Shown here: one piece after another, positions 9,190 to 16,994 of the stretch
Layout of the letters: each line of letters starts with the position of its first letter
Numbering within the stretch: the first letter of the stretch is position 1
Assembly: GCA_964463165.1 (NCBI GenBank)
Contig: CAYXBK010000014.1
Location: forward strand, 73,282-137,281
DNA from: UBA7236 sp964463165
GTDB lineage: Bacteria; Bacteroidota; Bacteroidia; Chitinophagales; BACL12
DNA length: 64,000 nucleotides
Reading direction: 5' to 3'
The notes under the pieces: generated by a model
Told to the model about the DNA's origin: nothing
Seen by the model: only the letters and a program-made list of their open reading frames with translations
The model's database searches: none
Translations under genes and position numbers: made by a program

Positions 9190-9222
9190 AAAAAATGCGG
9201 CATATCGCCGCATTTTTTTTTA
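9190..9222. terminator. Bidirectional terminator
   Basis: A 9-bp stem AAATGCGGC/GCCGCATTT with loop ATATC has an A run on the left and a T run on the right. It can serve both the membrane protein gene (plus) and the Crp/Fnr gene (minus) that converge on it. Confidence 0.88.
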
Positions 9223-9248
9223 TTACTGCTACCACTTACTATTCTTAA

Positions 9249-9962
9249 TTAATCGTACAGTTCACACACTTTCGTCAATCCCTTCGGGTTTATGATTTTA
9301 ATTGCATGATTATGCGTTTCGATCAGGCCTTCTTCTTTCAGATCTTTCAATACTCTGATGGCAGTTTCCTTAACAGTCCCCACATAGGATGCAAGATCTT
9401 CACGTGTCATATTGATCACACCCTCCGCATTGTTTTCATCTTTATAACATTCGCTCAGCATCAGCAATGCTTCTGCAATTCTCCCTCTTACGGGTTTATA
9501 GGCGATATCTGCAAGTTTTTCAATAGTCTGATCTAGAGTTTTTGTGAGCAGGTTCACCATTCCTTCCGAAAACCTGCTGTTTTCTTTAAATAATTTCAGC
9601 ACCACATCTTTCGGAATAAAACAAATAACAGCATCTTCAATCACTTCCGCACTCACACCATAGGTACTTGACGAAATCATTGCACCATATCCGATAAAAT
9701 CACCCGGTACTACAATTTTTAAAATCTGTTCTTTGCCGTCTGGTGCTTGTTTGAACAATTTCACTTTTCCGTGATTCAGGCAATATAATCCGTATGAATT
9801 TGATCCTTCATGAAAAATCATCTGCCCCTTTTTATACATTGCACATGTTTTTTGCTCATTTATTACTTCCGTTTCCTCAACGTGGCAAAAATGAAAAAGC
9901 GATTTATTCTGACTCTTGCAATGTGCGCAATCGGGTGTTGGAAATTTATTTAGCTGATTCAT
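9249..9962 (-). CDS. Crp/Fnr-family transcription regulator with N-terminal cysteines
   Basis: This 237-residue regulator has a cyclic-nucleotide-binding-like beta-roll (about 45-140, with GQMIFHEGS and GDFIGYGAMI) and a C-terminal helix-turn-helix (about 185-220, MTREDLASYVGTVKETAIRVL). The N-terminus carries Cys12, Cys15, Cys26 and Cys40. A cysteine set ahead of the roll is the FNR-type arrangement that can hold an oxygen-labile iron-sulfur cluster; cluster binding here is inferred. Its start lies 27 bases after the double universal-stress gene, so the two are probably one transcript. In Fnr-type systems both cbb3 oxidases and universal stress proteins are common targets. Confidence 0.88.
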   Translation of the reverse strand: MNQLNKFPTPDCAHCKSQNKSLFHFCHVEETEVINEQKTCAMYKKGQMIFHEGSNSYGLYCLNHGKVKLFKQAPDGKEQILKIVVPGDFIGYGAMISSSTYGVSAEVIEDAVICFIPKDVVLKLFKENSRFSEGMVNLLTKTLDQTIEKLADIAYKPVRGRIAEALLMLSECYKDENNAEGVINMTREDLASYVGTVKETAIRVLKDLKEEGLIETHNHAIKIINPKGLTKVCELYD

Positions 9963-9989
9963 AAATATGCGTTTGCCTGTTTGTAAAAG

Positions 9990-10904
9990 TTATTGCTTAT
10001 CTGCATTGTAGGCGAGTAATGGAATTTCACCATACAATGCAATATTGCGTGTGATGCTCATGTGGAAAATAGTTGATAATAAACCATGCGTATGCGTGAT
10101 CATACAAATCATGTCCATATTATTTTTCTGTGCAAATTTCCGGATACCCTCCGTTATGTTTTTTTCCGATAAATAATAGAGTTGCAGTTTATCATTTTCA
10201 ATTTTTTTACGAAAACGCTGTTGTAATTTGTCTGTGAATGATTTATTATGTGTATTATCAATCATGAAATTTACTGCATGCACTTCCGCATCAAATTTTT
10301 CTGAAAATTCGAGCAAATAATCAAGCGTTTCGAGATCCTGTAAATTTCCTTCGAAAGGCATCATGATCTTTTTGATCTCATCAAATTTTGTTTGTTCGGG
10401 TATGGCGATTACAGGGATTTTGGAATTTTTAATAATATTCCATGTTACCGTACCGAACAGTTTATCCTGCAAACTATTTCCGCCTCTCGTTCCCATCATG
10501 ATGAGATCACAATTCTCCGAAACAGCAATATCCCGGATCGTTTCTGCGGCAAATCCCATAATTGTTTTATGCGTGAACCGCACGGTTTGTTCGAAAGGTT
10601 TACAATTCGTTTCCCAGAATTCCGACATCTCTTTTTCAGAAATCGCTTTCTGCGAATCGATCATGTCTTTTACCATTTCCGACGGCATATGTTCATCGGC
10701 AAATGGTGTATGAAAAACATGCAGTAGTACAATTTCTGCTTCAAATTTTTCTGCCAGATGCATGGCAGAATGAAGTGCCTTTACCGAATTTTGTGAATAA
10801 TCAACAGGCACTAAAATTTTGCGAACCAGTTCGCTTTTAATCAATCCGGATTCCATATTCTTTGAGATTCTACTAGAGGATAATTGATCAGATTCTCCGT
10901 ACAT
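9990..10904 (-). CDS. Universal stress protein, two tandem UspA domains
   Basis: The protein has 304 residues. The first domain starts at KILVPVDYSQNS and ends with MGTRGGNSLQDKLFG and IPVIAIPE, the ATP-binding-type Usp signature. The second, more diverged domain starts near EIKKIMMPFEGN and has lost the glycine loop. The longest start is ATG at 10904; a second in-frame ATG sits 16 codons in (MESGLIKSELVRK), and either could be used. It lies upstream of the Crp/Fnr gene in the same orientation. Such proteins accompany hypoxia or stress responses; no direct partner can be read from the sequence. Confidence 0.88.
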   Translation of the reverse strand: MYGESDQLSSSRISKNMESGLIKSELVRKILVPVDYSQNSVKALHSAMHLAEKFEAEIVLLHVFHTPFADEHMPSEMVKDMIDSQKAISEKEMSEFWETNCKPFEQTVRFTHKTIMGFAAETIRDIAVSENCDLIMMGTRGGNSLQDKLFGTVTWNIIKNSKIPVIAIPEQTKFDEIKKIMMPFEGNLQDLETLDYLLEFSEKFDAEVHAVNFMIDNTHNKSFTDKLQQRFRKKIENDKLQLYYLSEKNITEGIRKFAQKNNMDMICMITHTHGLLSTIFHMSITRNIALYGEIPLLAYNADKQ

Positions 10905-10994
10905 TTTACCAGTTTTTATCTATTTCAAAGATCGTTTTTGCACATGCCGGAGGACATGACCTACCTCAGGAGAGACATTGACTTTCGTCATCAC

Positions 10995-11042
10995 AAAAAA
11001 AATCCCGCCCTGAAGTATCATTATTTACTTCAGGGCGGGATT
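10995..11042 (-). terminator. Strong rho-independent terminator
   Basis: A perfect 17-bp stem (arms 11001-11017 and 11026-11042, GC-rich core TCCCGCCCTGAAG) is followed in minus-strand sense by nine T. It ends the DUF4468 gene transcript and insulates the universal-stress gene. Confidence 0.92.
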
Positions 11043-11098
11043 GTTCTATCGAAACTATATCACGGCATTGTCGGCCGCGGACCGAAAACGGAAAAAAA

Positions 11099-11650
11099 TC
11101 ACCAGTCTTCTTCTTCTTTCAACGCTTTCGGACGAATGTCTGAATCGATCGAATCAATGAGCTTTGTCATGAATTCATCAATCTGTGTGAGATAACCCGG
11201 CACATATTCATCTTCCTTATATTTTTCATCATTTATCCAGTTCTCAATGCCGAAATATTTTGTGCCTTCGAGATTGATTTTTGTAATGGTGTATTTGAAC
11301 CGGCCGTCTCTGAATTGCAGCGTGAGATAATAATGGATAAGCCCGGCTTTCATGCTTTGATTTTTCTCCGTTCTTGTGATTTGAAATCCGTGAAATATTT
11401 CGATACGGCCCTCCGCCTCATCCTGCGATTTAATTACCTGGCTCGGCATTTTATAAAAATCTTTTATCCATTTCATTGCAAGTTTGTAGAGCGAATCGTT
11501 TGAAACACCGGGCACCTGAATTACCTCGGTATAGGTTACCAAACCGCTTTCATCATCGGTTGGAAAGGAAGGCAACGAAATTTCAGAATTTTTTTGTGCA
11601 GATGCTGCAATCGTTATTAAAAGGGCGAAAACAAAACTGATTTTTTTCAT
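11099..11650 (-). CDS. Secreted DUF4468 domain protein
   Basis: This 183-residue protein has a signal peptide (MKKISFVFALLITIAASAQ). The mature part matches the layout of DUF4468, a Bacteroidota periplasmic domain with a predicted TBP-like fold: VTYTEVIQVPGVSNDSLY, a central helix, AGLIHYYLTLQFRDGRFKYTI, and a C-terminal helix. The acidic tail ends KEEEDW. It is monocistronic, with a strong terminator 57 bases downstream. The biological role of the domain is not known. Confidence 0.75.
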   Translation of the reverse strand: MKKISFVFALLITIAASAQKNSEISLPSFPTDDESGLVTYTEVIQVPGVSNDSLYKLAMKWIKDFYKMPSQVIKSQDEAEGRIEIFHGFQITRTEKNQSMKAGLIHYYLTLQFRDGRFKYTITKINLEGTKYFGIENWINDEKYKEDEYVPGYLTQIDEFMTKLIDSIDSDIRPKALKEEEDW

Positions 11651-11830
11651 ATACGTAATCTATTTTCGGTTTTTCTTAAAATTTGAACGAAGATAATTGG
11701 CAAAAATGATACCGCGGGAAAATAATACCGCTTTATTCCAAAATTGATGACCGTCTTAGCACACCGGCTGCCGGATAAAACTGCCTTGAAATATTCTGCC
11801 TGCTATTTTCTTCCTTGTAAATTCCTTCTT

Positions 11831-11838
11831 TATATTTG
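11831..11838 (+). promoter_or_regulatory. Bacteroidota -7 element before the 41-residue peptide
   Basis: TATATTTG matches the TAnnTTTG -7 consensus and lies 14 bases before the ATG at 11853. The -33 region is weak. Confidence 0.45.
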
Positions 11839-11852
11839 CAAAAAATTACACA

Positions 11853-11978
11853 ATGAGCTCACAAATGATCATCGGCATTGTAATCACAGGTTATATCCTC
11901 GCTGTAGGCGGTATGTTTACAATTGAATTGATTAAAAAAAGACGCAATAAGGGTGGTCATCATTCGAGCCATCATTGA
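11853..11978 (+). CDS. 41-residue single-span membrane peptide with His-rich tail
   Basis: An ATG at 11853 opens a short frame of 41 codons ending in TGA at 11976. The product starts MSSQMIIGIVITGY, continues as one membrane helix (about residues 5-26), then a basic stretch IKKRRNKGG and a terminal HHSSHH. A -7 promoter element lies just upstream, and there is no opposite-strand gene it could shadow. The positive-inside rule puts the His tail in the cytoplasm. It stands alone between divergent genes, ahead of gyrB. Function is unknown; small membrane peptides can be regulators or complex subunits. Confidence 0.6.
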   Translation: MSSQMIIGIVITGYILAVGGMFTIELIKKRRNKGGHHSSHH

Positions 11979-12124
11979 TAAATCCATCCGGATTTTTGAT
12001 CTTTTTTGAAGGATTTTGAAGAGCTTTTCTTCCCCGGCTCCAACACCCGTCAAAGTGTTGAATAAAAGTGTAAAAATACTCACCGAAAATACCGTAAAAT
12101 CTACATTTTAAAGGTTCTGATCGC

Positions 12125-12132
12125 TATCTTTG
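12125..12132 (+). promoter_or_regulatory. -7 element of the gyrB promoter
   Basis: TATCTTTG fits TAnnTTTG exactly and lies 71 bases before the gyrB ATG; the -33 region is poor. The leader between them shows no clear strong hairpin. Confidence 0.5.
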
Positions 12133-12203
12133 CATAAACAATTTTTATTCTCCTGAAACGCAGATTTCTGCAGCGTTCACGGAGAATCAAGAGCGATAAA
12201 ATT

Positions 12204-14162
12204 ATGATGGAAAAAGAAGAGATTATCCAGAAACAAACTTCCAATTACACAGCTGAAAATATACAGGTTCTCGAAGGGCTCGAGGCTGTCAGAAAACGCC
12301 CTGCAATGTACATCGGCGACACAGGTTTCAAAGGCCTGCACCACCTTGTTTATGAGGTGGTAGACAATTCGATCGATGAGGCACTGGCAGGGTATGCAAG
12401 AAATATCGAAGTAACGATCCTTCCCGGCAATATTATCCGGGTGAAAGATGATGGCCGCGGTATCCCGACAGAAATTCACCGGAAAGAAAATAAATCCGCA
12501 CTTGAAGTGGTAATGACAGTTCTTCATGCAGGTGGAAAATTCGATAAAGACACATATAAAGTATCAGGTGGTTTGCACGGCGTGGGTGTGAGTTGCGTGA
12601 ATGCACTTTCCAAACATCTGACAGCCGAAATTCACCGCAACGGCAAAATGTATAAGCAGGAATATGAGATCGGAAAACCAATGTACCCTGTGCGTGAAAT
12701 AGGTGATTCGAATATTACAGGTACTATCGTGACCTTTCAGCCTGATGATACAATTTTTACGGTTACGGAATATAAATACGAAACACTTTCTTCCAGGATC
12801 CGCGAACTTGCATATCTCAACAAAGGGATCAGGCTTTCGATCACAGATGAACGCGAAGCTGATGAAGAAGGCAAATTCAGGAGCGATGTATTTCACAGCC
12901 AGGGAGGTTTGGTTGAATTTGTAAAATTTCTGGACGAAGGACGCAATTCAATTATCCCAGAGCCAATCTATGCGGAAGGATCAAGAGACGGCGTGCAGGT
13001 GGAAATTGCACTGCAATACAATGATTCATTTAATGAGAATATCCACTCTTACGTAAATAATATCAATACGATTGAAGGGGGAACGCATGTTGCCGGATTT
13101 CGCCGTGCCCTGACACGCACATTCAAATCCTATGGTGAAAAGGAAGGCATGTTTGAAAAAGCGAAAATTGAAATTTCGGGAGATGATTTTCGCGAAGGAC
13201 TTACTTCTCTTATCTCTGTGAAAGTACCCGAGCCACAATTTGAAGGACAAACAAAAACCAAACTCGGAAATAACGAAGTGCTGGGAATTGTTGATGTAAT
13301 TACCGGCGAGGTTTTAAATAATTATCTTGAAGAAAATCCGAAGCAGGCGAAATTAATCGTCGGTAAAGTGATACTTGCCGCACAGGCGAGAATTGCTGCA
13401 AGAAAAGCACGTGAGTTAGTGCAAAGAAAAAGTGCATTCGGTGGTGGTGGCTTACCTGGTAAACTGGCGGACTGCTCAGAGAAAAATCCTGAAAATTGTG
13501 AATTATATCTCGTTGAGGGTGATTCGGCAGGAGGTACTGCAAAACAGGGCCGCGACAGAACGACGCAGGCGATATTACCTCTTCGTGGAAAAATATTAAA
13601 TGTTGAGAAAGCATTGGATTATAAGATCTTTGATAATGATGAGATCAAAAATATTTTCACCGCAATTGGTGTCATGCCGGGTGAAGATAAATCTCTTGAT
13701 ACGGCAAAACTGCGTTACCATAAAATTATTATCATGACCGATGCGGATGTTGACGGTAGCCATATCACAACCTTAATTCTTACATTCTTTTTCAGAAAAT
13801 GTATTGAATTGGTGAAAGAAGGATATATCTACATTGCAACACCCCCGCTTTATCTTGTTAAAAAAGGAAAGGATCAGAAATATTGCTGGAATGAAGATGA
13901 CCGCAAAGCAGCAATTGCAGAATTTGCGAAAGGAGGAAATGAAAGTTCAGTGCATGTGCAGCGATATAAAGGTTTGGGTGAAATGAATGCAGAACAATTA
14001 TGGGATACCACAATGAACCCTGCAACCAGAACGCTGCGCCAGGTTACAATCGACAGTGCAACTGAAGCGGATCATATTTTCTCTGTTTTAATGGGAGATG
14101 ATGTGCCACCCCGCAGAGAATTTATTGAAGCACATGCAAAATATGCAAATCTCGATATCTGA
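12204..14162 (+). CDS. gyrB: DNA gyrase subunit B
   Basis: This 652-residue protein is full length for Bacteroidota GyrB. The N-terminal GHKL ATPase has DNSIDEA, the glycine motif DDGRGIP and the lid GGLHGVGVSCVN. It is followed by the transducer domain and a TOPRIM domain with EGDSAGG and DADVDGSHI, then the C-terminal QRYKGLGEMN and TMNPATRTL. It supplies ATP hydrolysis for negative supercoiling together with GyrA, which is not in this window. ATG at 12204 or 12207 are both possible. The gene is monocistronic with a strong terminator. Confidence 0.98.
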   Translation: MMEKEEIIQKQTSNYTAENIQVLEGLEAVRKRPAMYIGDTGFKGLHHLVYEVVDNSIDEALAGYARNIEVTILPGNIIRVKDDGRGIPTEIHRKENKSALEVVMTVLHAGGKFDKDTYKVSGGLHGVGVSCVNALSKHLTAEIHRNGKMYKQEYEIGKPMYPVREIGDSNITGTIVTFQPDDTIFTVTEYKYETLSSRIRELAYLNKGIRLSITDEREADEEGKFRSDVFHSQGGLVEFVKFLDEGRNSIIPEPIYAEGSRDGVQVEIALQYNDSFNENIHSYVNNINTIEGGTHVAGFRRALTRTFKSYGEKEGMFEKAKIEISGDDFREGLTSLISVKVPEPQFEGQTKTKLGNNEVLGIVDVITGEVLNNYLEENPKQAKLIVGKVILAAQARIAARKARELVQRKSAFGGGGLPGKLADCSEKNPENCELYLVEGDSAGGTAKQGRDRTTQAILPLRGKILNVEKALDYKIFDNDEIKNIFTAIGVMPGEDKSLDTAKLRYHKIIIMTDADVDGSHITTLILTFFFRKCIELVKEGYIYIATPPLYLVKKGKDQKYCWNEDDRKAAIAEFAKGGNESSVHVQRYKGLGEMNAEQLWDTTMNPATRTLRQVTIDSATEADHIFSVLMGDDVPPRREFIEAHAKYANLDI

Positions 14163-14195
14163 TATTTTTTACAGACACAGATTTAATACATATCC

Positions 14196-14230
14196 AAAAA
14201 AAAATGCGCTGTTAGCAGCGCATTTTTTTT
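14196..14230. terminator. Bidirectional terminator after gyrB
   Basis: An 11-bp stem AAAATGCGCTG/CAGCGCATTTT with loop TTAG is flanked by A and T runs. It can end gyrB (plus) and the barrel protein gene (minus). Confidence 0.9.
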
Positions 14231-14308
14231 ATTCTTATTTTCGGAACTCAGTTACTTTAATTCCGTGCAATTAAATTACAATCTGATCACCGGCACTTAG
14301 TCTTTCAT

Positions 14309-14905
14309 TTATAAACCGATATTGAAACCCATTCTGATCACAAACGGATTCGGATTCAGAGATTCGGTTGTGTAAAGTATATCATACAGGACCATGATCT
14401 GAAATTTCGATCGTTCACCGATCATAAAATTATATCCTCCCCCAAGATATAGTGCGGGCACGTCTCCCGCATATTCTCCATATACGGCATCCTCATATTT
14501 GAAATTATACCAGAGATGTTCATATTCGGCATGAGCAAATAAACCGTAAAAAATATCGTATTCCATAAATAATCGCCCCCCGATCACGTTGCCCGAATAA
14601 TCAGTTATAAATAATGGGCTATCGTAATTCACTTTTTGAAACTGGTAGGTAAATCCCAATCCTGCCGTCCAGCTTTTGGTGATTTTATATCCGACAAGCG
14701 GACTTACATCAACGTATGTAAAACTCCCAAAACCTGCACCCAGGTTACCGCCAACAACGATCCTGTCTTTCCACGATCCAAAATCTGAATCGGCGCTTTG
14801 ATCTTTCTGATCACTTTCAATTTCCGTGATCTGTGCCTGTAAAACCCCTTGCAAACTCAAACTGAAGAGGATGAAAAATGTAATTTTTTTGAATATCACA
14901 TGCAT
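14309..14905 (-). CDS. Outer-membrane beta-barrel protein, porin-like
   Basis: This 198-residue protein has a signal peptide (cleavage near LQAQ). The mature protein alternates short strands with glycine and aromatic residues (GGNLGAGFGSFTYVDVSP, WTAGLGFTYQF, GGRLFMEYDIFYGLFAHAEYEHLW) and ends in a strand, FVIRMGFNIGL, as in small eight-strand barrels. It converges on gyrB. The substrate or role is not evident. Confidence 0.75.
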   Translation of the reverse strand: MHVIFKKITFFILFSLSLQGVLQAQITEIESDQKDQSADSDFGSWKDRIVVGGNLGAGFGSFTYVDVSPLVGYKITKSWTAGLGFTYQFQKVNYDSPLFITDYSGNVIGGRLFMEYDIFYGLFAHAEYEHLWYNFKYEDAVYGEYAGDVPALYLGGGYNFMIGERSKFQIMVLYDILYTTESLNPNPFVIRMGFNIGL

Positions 14906-15049
14906 ACTTTTCGCAAAATTGTTATGGTAAAGTTAACGATTATGAGATTAGATTTCTGCCAATTATTACAATTATCATACCCTTGAAAATCTCTTCCCTC
15001 ATCCATATGTCATATTCACACTTAAAAGAGTGAACTTTGCTAATTATAG

Positions 15050-15081
15050 TTTGAATCAGGCATACTTTAAAACTATTTTCG
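15050..15081 (+). promoter_or_regulatory. Promoter of the Calx-beta repeat protein gene
   Basis: TTTG at 15050-15053 and TATTTTCG at 15074-15081 are separated by exactly 20 bases, the Bacteroidota -33/-7 layout. The -7 box ends two bases before the ATG at 15083, so transcription probably starts past it and translation at the ATG at 15122. Confidence 0.55.
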
Positions 15082-15121
15082 CATGCAGAATTATGAAATA
15101 ACCAATCAACATCTCCTCCTC

Positions 15122-16939
15122 ATGAAATTTCCTTTCTTCTCCCGGATAGATTACCGCATCATCATCTTTATCATCTTAATGATGCTTTTACCTTTCCTCT
15201 TATTTTCGGCAGAAACTACATCAGATTATTTATCAGGTTTTACAGATATGCCTTTAGATTCGATCGGAACGGATACTTCCGGAATTGTAGTCGAATACGA
15301 AATTGATTCGCTCGATGAAGCCTATCCGGCGATTTTTTCTTCGGTTTTTTTCAGTTTGGTTTCCATACCTGCCGACTCGGTTTATATACTTGCAACACCC
15401 GATGCTCAACTCGATCTTGGAGCCGGTCCGGGAAACGCAGTACAGGTTTTATTTCCTCCCTATCCGATTGCATTATCGCCTCATGAAATAAAAGTGAAGC
15501 CGGTGGATGATGCAATTTATGAAGGATTGCATTCCGGAAATATTTCATTTGAAATCGTAGCGGAAGATCCGGAATATGCCGTGTATTCAATTTCCGATAT
15601 TTCTTATGCAATTAAAGACAATGATCCATTACCCGGAATTAATTTTATTTATGCAGTTGATACTTTTTTAACAGAAGGGCTTTCAGGTATTACCATGTTG
15701 CTTTCTCTTAATTCAATTCCGGAAGACACGGTATTTATCACTGCCGATCCTGATATGCAAATGCGCATCACGGCATTGCCTGATGAATCTGTTACACTTG
15801 CTTTTCCGCCGAATGCATCTTGTCTGAGTTTTCAGGCAATTAATATCCGTGCATTTGATGATATTGATTATGAAGGTGATCATGCAGGATTACTCGACAT
15901 GACGGTTACAACGGACGATCCGGTTTACGGCGGATTTATTTTGGATGATGTGACCTTTCCGATCGTTGATAATGATGCAGTACCAGGAATTGACTATGCA
16001 GATCCTGATACGCTTGCATTAAATGAAGGCAGTGGAGAAATTGAAATTTCAATTGCATTAAATTCCATTCCGGCAGATACGGTAACAATTACATTTGTTC
16101 CTGATTTACAATTAAGAATCGCAGCAGGACCCGGGGAAGCATATGATTTAAAATTGCCGCCGAATTCAACCGCATTAAATCCGCATCTTGTTTCAGTAAA
16201 AGCATATGATGATGTTGATTATGAAGGACCACATACCGGCACGGTATATTTTATTGTCACAACTTCTGATGCCGATTATGCAGGGTTTACAATTGATCCG
16301 ATCACAATTGATATTACCGACAACGATTTTCTGCCTGCTGTTTTGATGAATGATACAACAGCATTAGCTGGTGTGGAAGGCGATACAACATTGTTTTTTA
16401 CGCTTGCTTTAAACAGTGTTCCGCTTGCAACAGTTACAATTAATATGGATCCCGACGCACAACTCGACCTTGGCAAAGGAAGGGATATTGATGTGAACTA
16501 TAAATTTAAAGGTGACAGTGCATTAATTGCGCAAACTGTAAATATTGCAATTTATGATGATGTTTTCGTTGAAGGATTTCACTTAGGTAAGATCGGATTT
16601 TCAATCATGACCGATGATCCGAATTATATTTTATTTACACTTGATACGGTGGTGGTGGAAATTACGGATAATGACGGTGTGAGTATAATAAATTATGATC
16701 CCGGTAAATGGAATGTATTTCCGACTGTCTCAAATGCAAATTTTAGTTATTCAATGGCAGGGATTTCCAATTCGGACATTCTGCATATTTATAACGGTGC
16801 GGGTATGATGGTGCAACAAATTCAAATTTCTTCGGAAAACGGAATACTTTATTTAGAAAAGCTTCCGGCAGGAGCATATACTATAGTTGCAGAGTTAAAT
16901 GGCATGCACTATTATTCCAGAATTGAAATCGTCAGGTAA
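15122..16939 (+). CDS. Secreted protein of four Calx-beta-like repeats with T9SS-like tail
   Basis: From ATG 15122 the product has about 605 residues; an ATG 13 codons upstream overlaps the likely start of transcription. A hydrophobic segment (IIIFIILMMLLPFLLF) serves as signal. Four repeats of about 115 residues share LNSIP.DTV.I...DP..QL, PPN...L, AYDD.DYEG.H.G and a final DND, the acidic calcium-site layout of Calx-beta domains. The last 80 residues (WNVFPTVSNANF, LHIYNGAGMMVQQIQI, LPAGAYTIVAEL) look like a type IX secretion sorting domain. It is probably surface-displayed and calcium-binding; a ligand is not evident. Confidence 0.8.
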   Translation: MKFPFFSRIDYRIIIFIILMMLLPFLLFSAETTSDYLSGFTDMPLDSIGTDTSGIVVEYEIDSLDEAYPAIFSSVFFSLVSIPADSVYILATPDAQLDLGAGPGNAVQVLFPPYPIALSPHEIKVKPVDDAIYEGLHSGNISFEIVAEDPEYAVYSISDISYAIKDNDPLPGINFIYAVDTFLTEGLSGITMLLSLNSIPEDTVFITADPDMQMRITALPDESVTLAFPPNASCLSFQAINIRAFDDIDYEGDHAGLLDMTVTTDDPVYGGFILDDVTFPIVDNDAVPGIDYADPDTLALNEGSGEIEISIALNSIPADTVTITFVPDLQLRIAAGPGEAYDLKLPPNSTALNPHLVSVKAYDDVDYEGPHTGTVYFIVTTSDADYAGFTIDPITIDITDNDFLPAVLMNDTTALAGVEGDTTLFFTLALNSVPLATVTINMDPDAQLDLGKGRDIDVNYKFKGDSALIAQTVNIAIYDDVFVEGFHLGKIGFSIMTDDPNYILFTLDTVVVEITDNDGVSIINYDPGKWNVFPTVSNANFSYSMAGISNSDILHIYNGAGMMVQQIQISSENGILYLEKLPAGAYTIVAELNGMHYYSRIEIVR

Positions 16940-16979
16940 TTTGGTGATCTAAATCATTTCGGCACTTCAGAACCGGATA

Positions 16980-16987
16980 TAATTTTG
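16980..16987 (+). promoter_or_regulatory. Possible -7 element of the ccoI transcript
   Basis: TAATTTTG fits TAnnTTTG, with TTTC 20 bases upstream. It ends only eight bases before the ATG at 16995, which would make the leader very short. Confidence 0.4.
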
Positions 16988-16994
16988 GCTCCCA

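Noticed and set aside
12040..12065. CAACAC/GTGTTG hairpin before gyrB as a terminator
   Set aside because: Six-base stem with no T run on either side.
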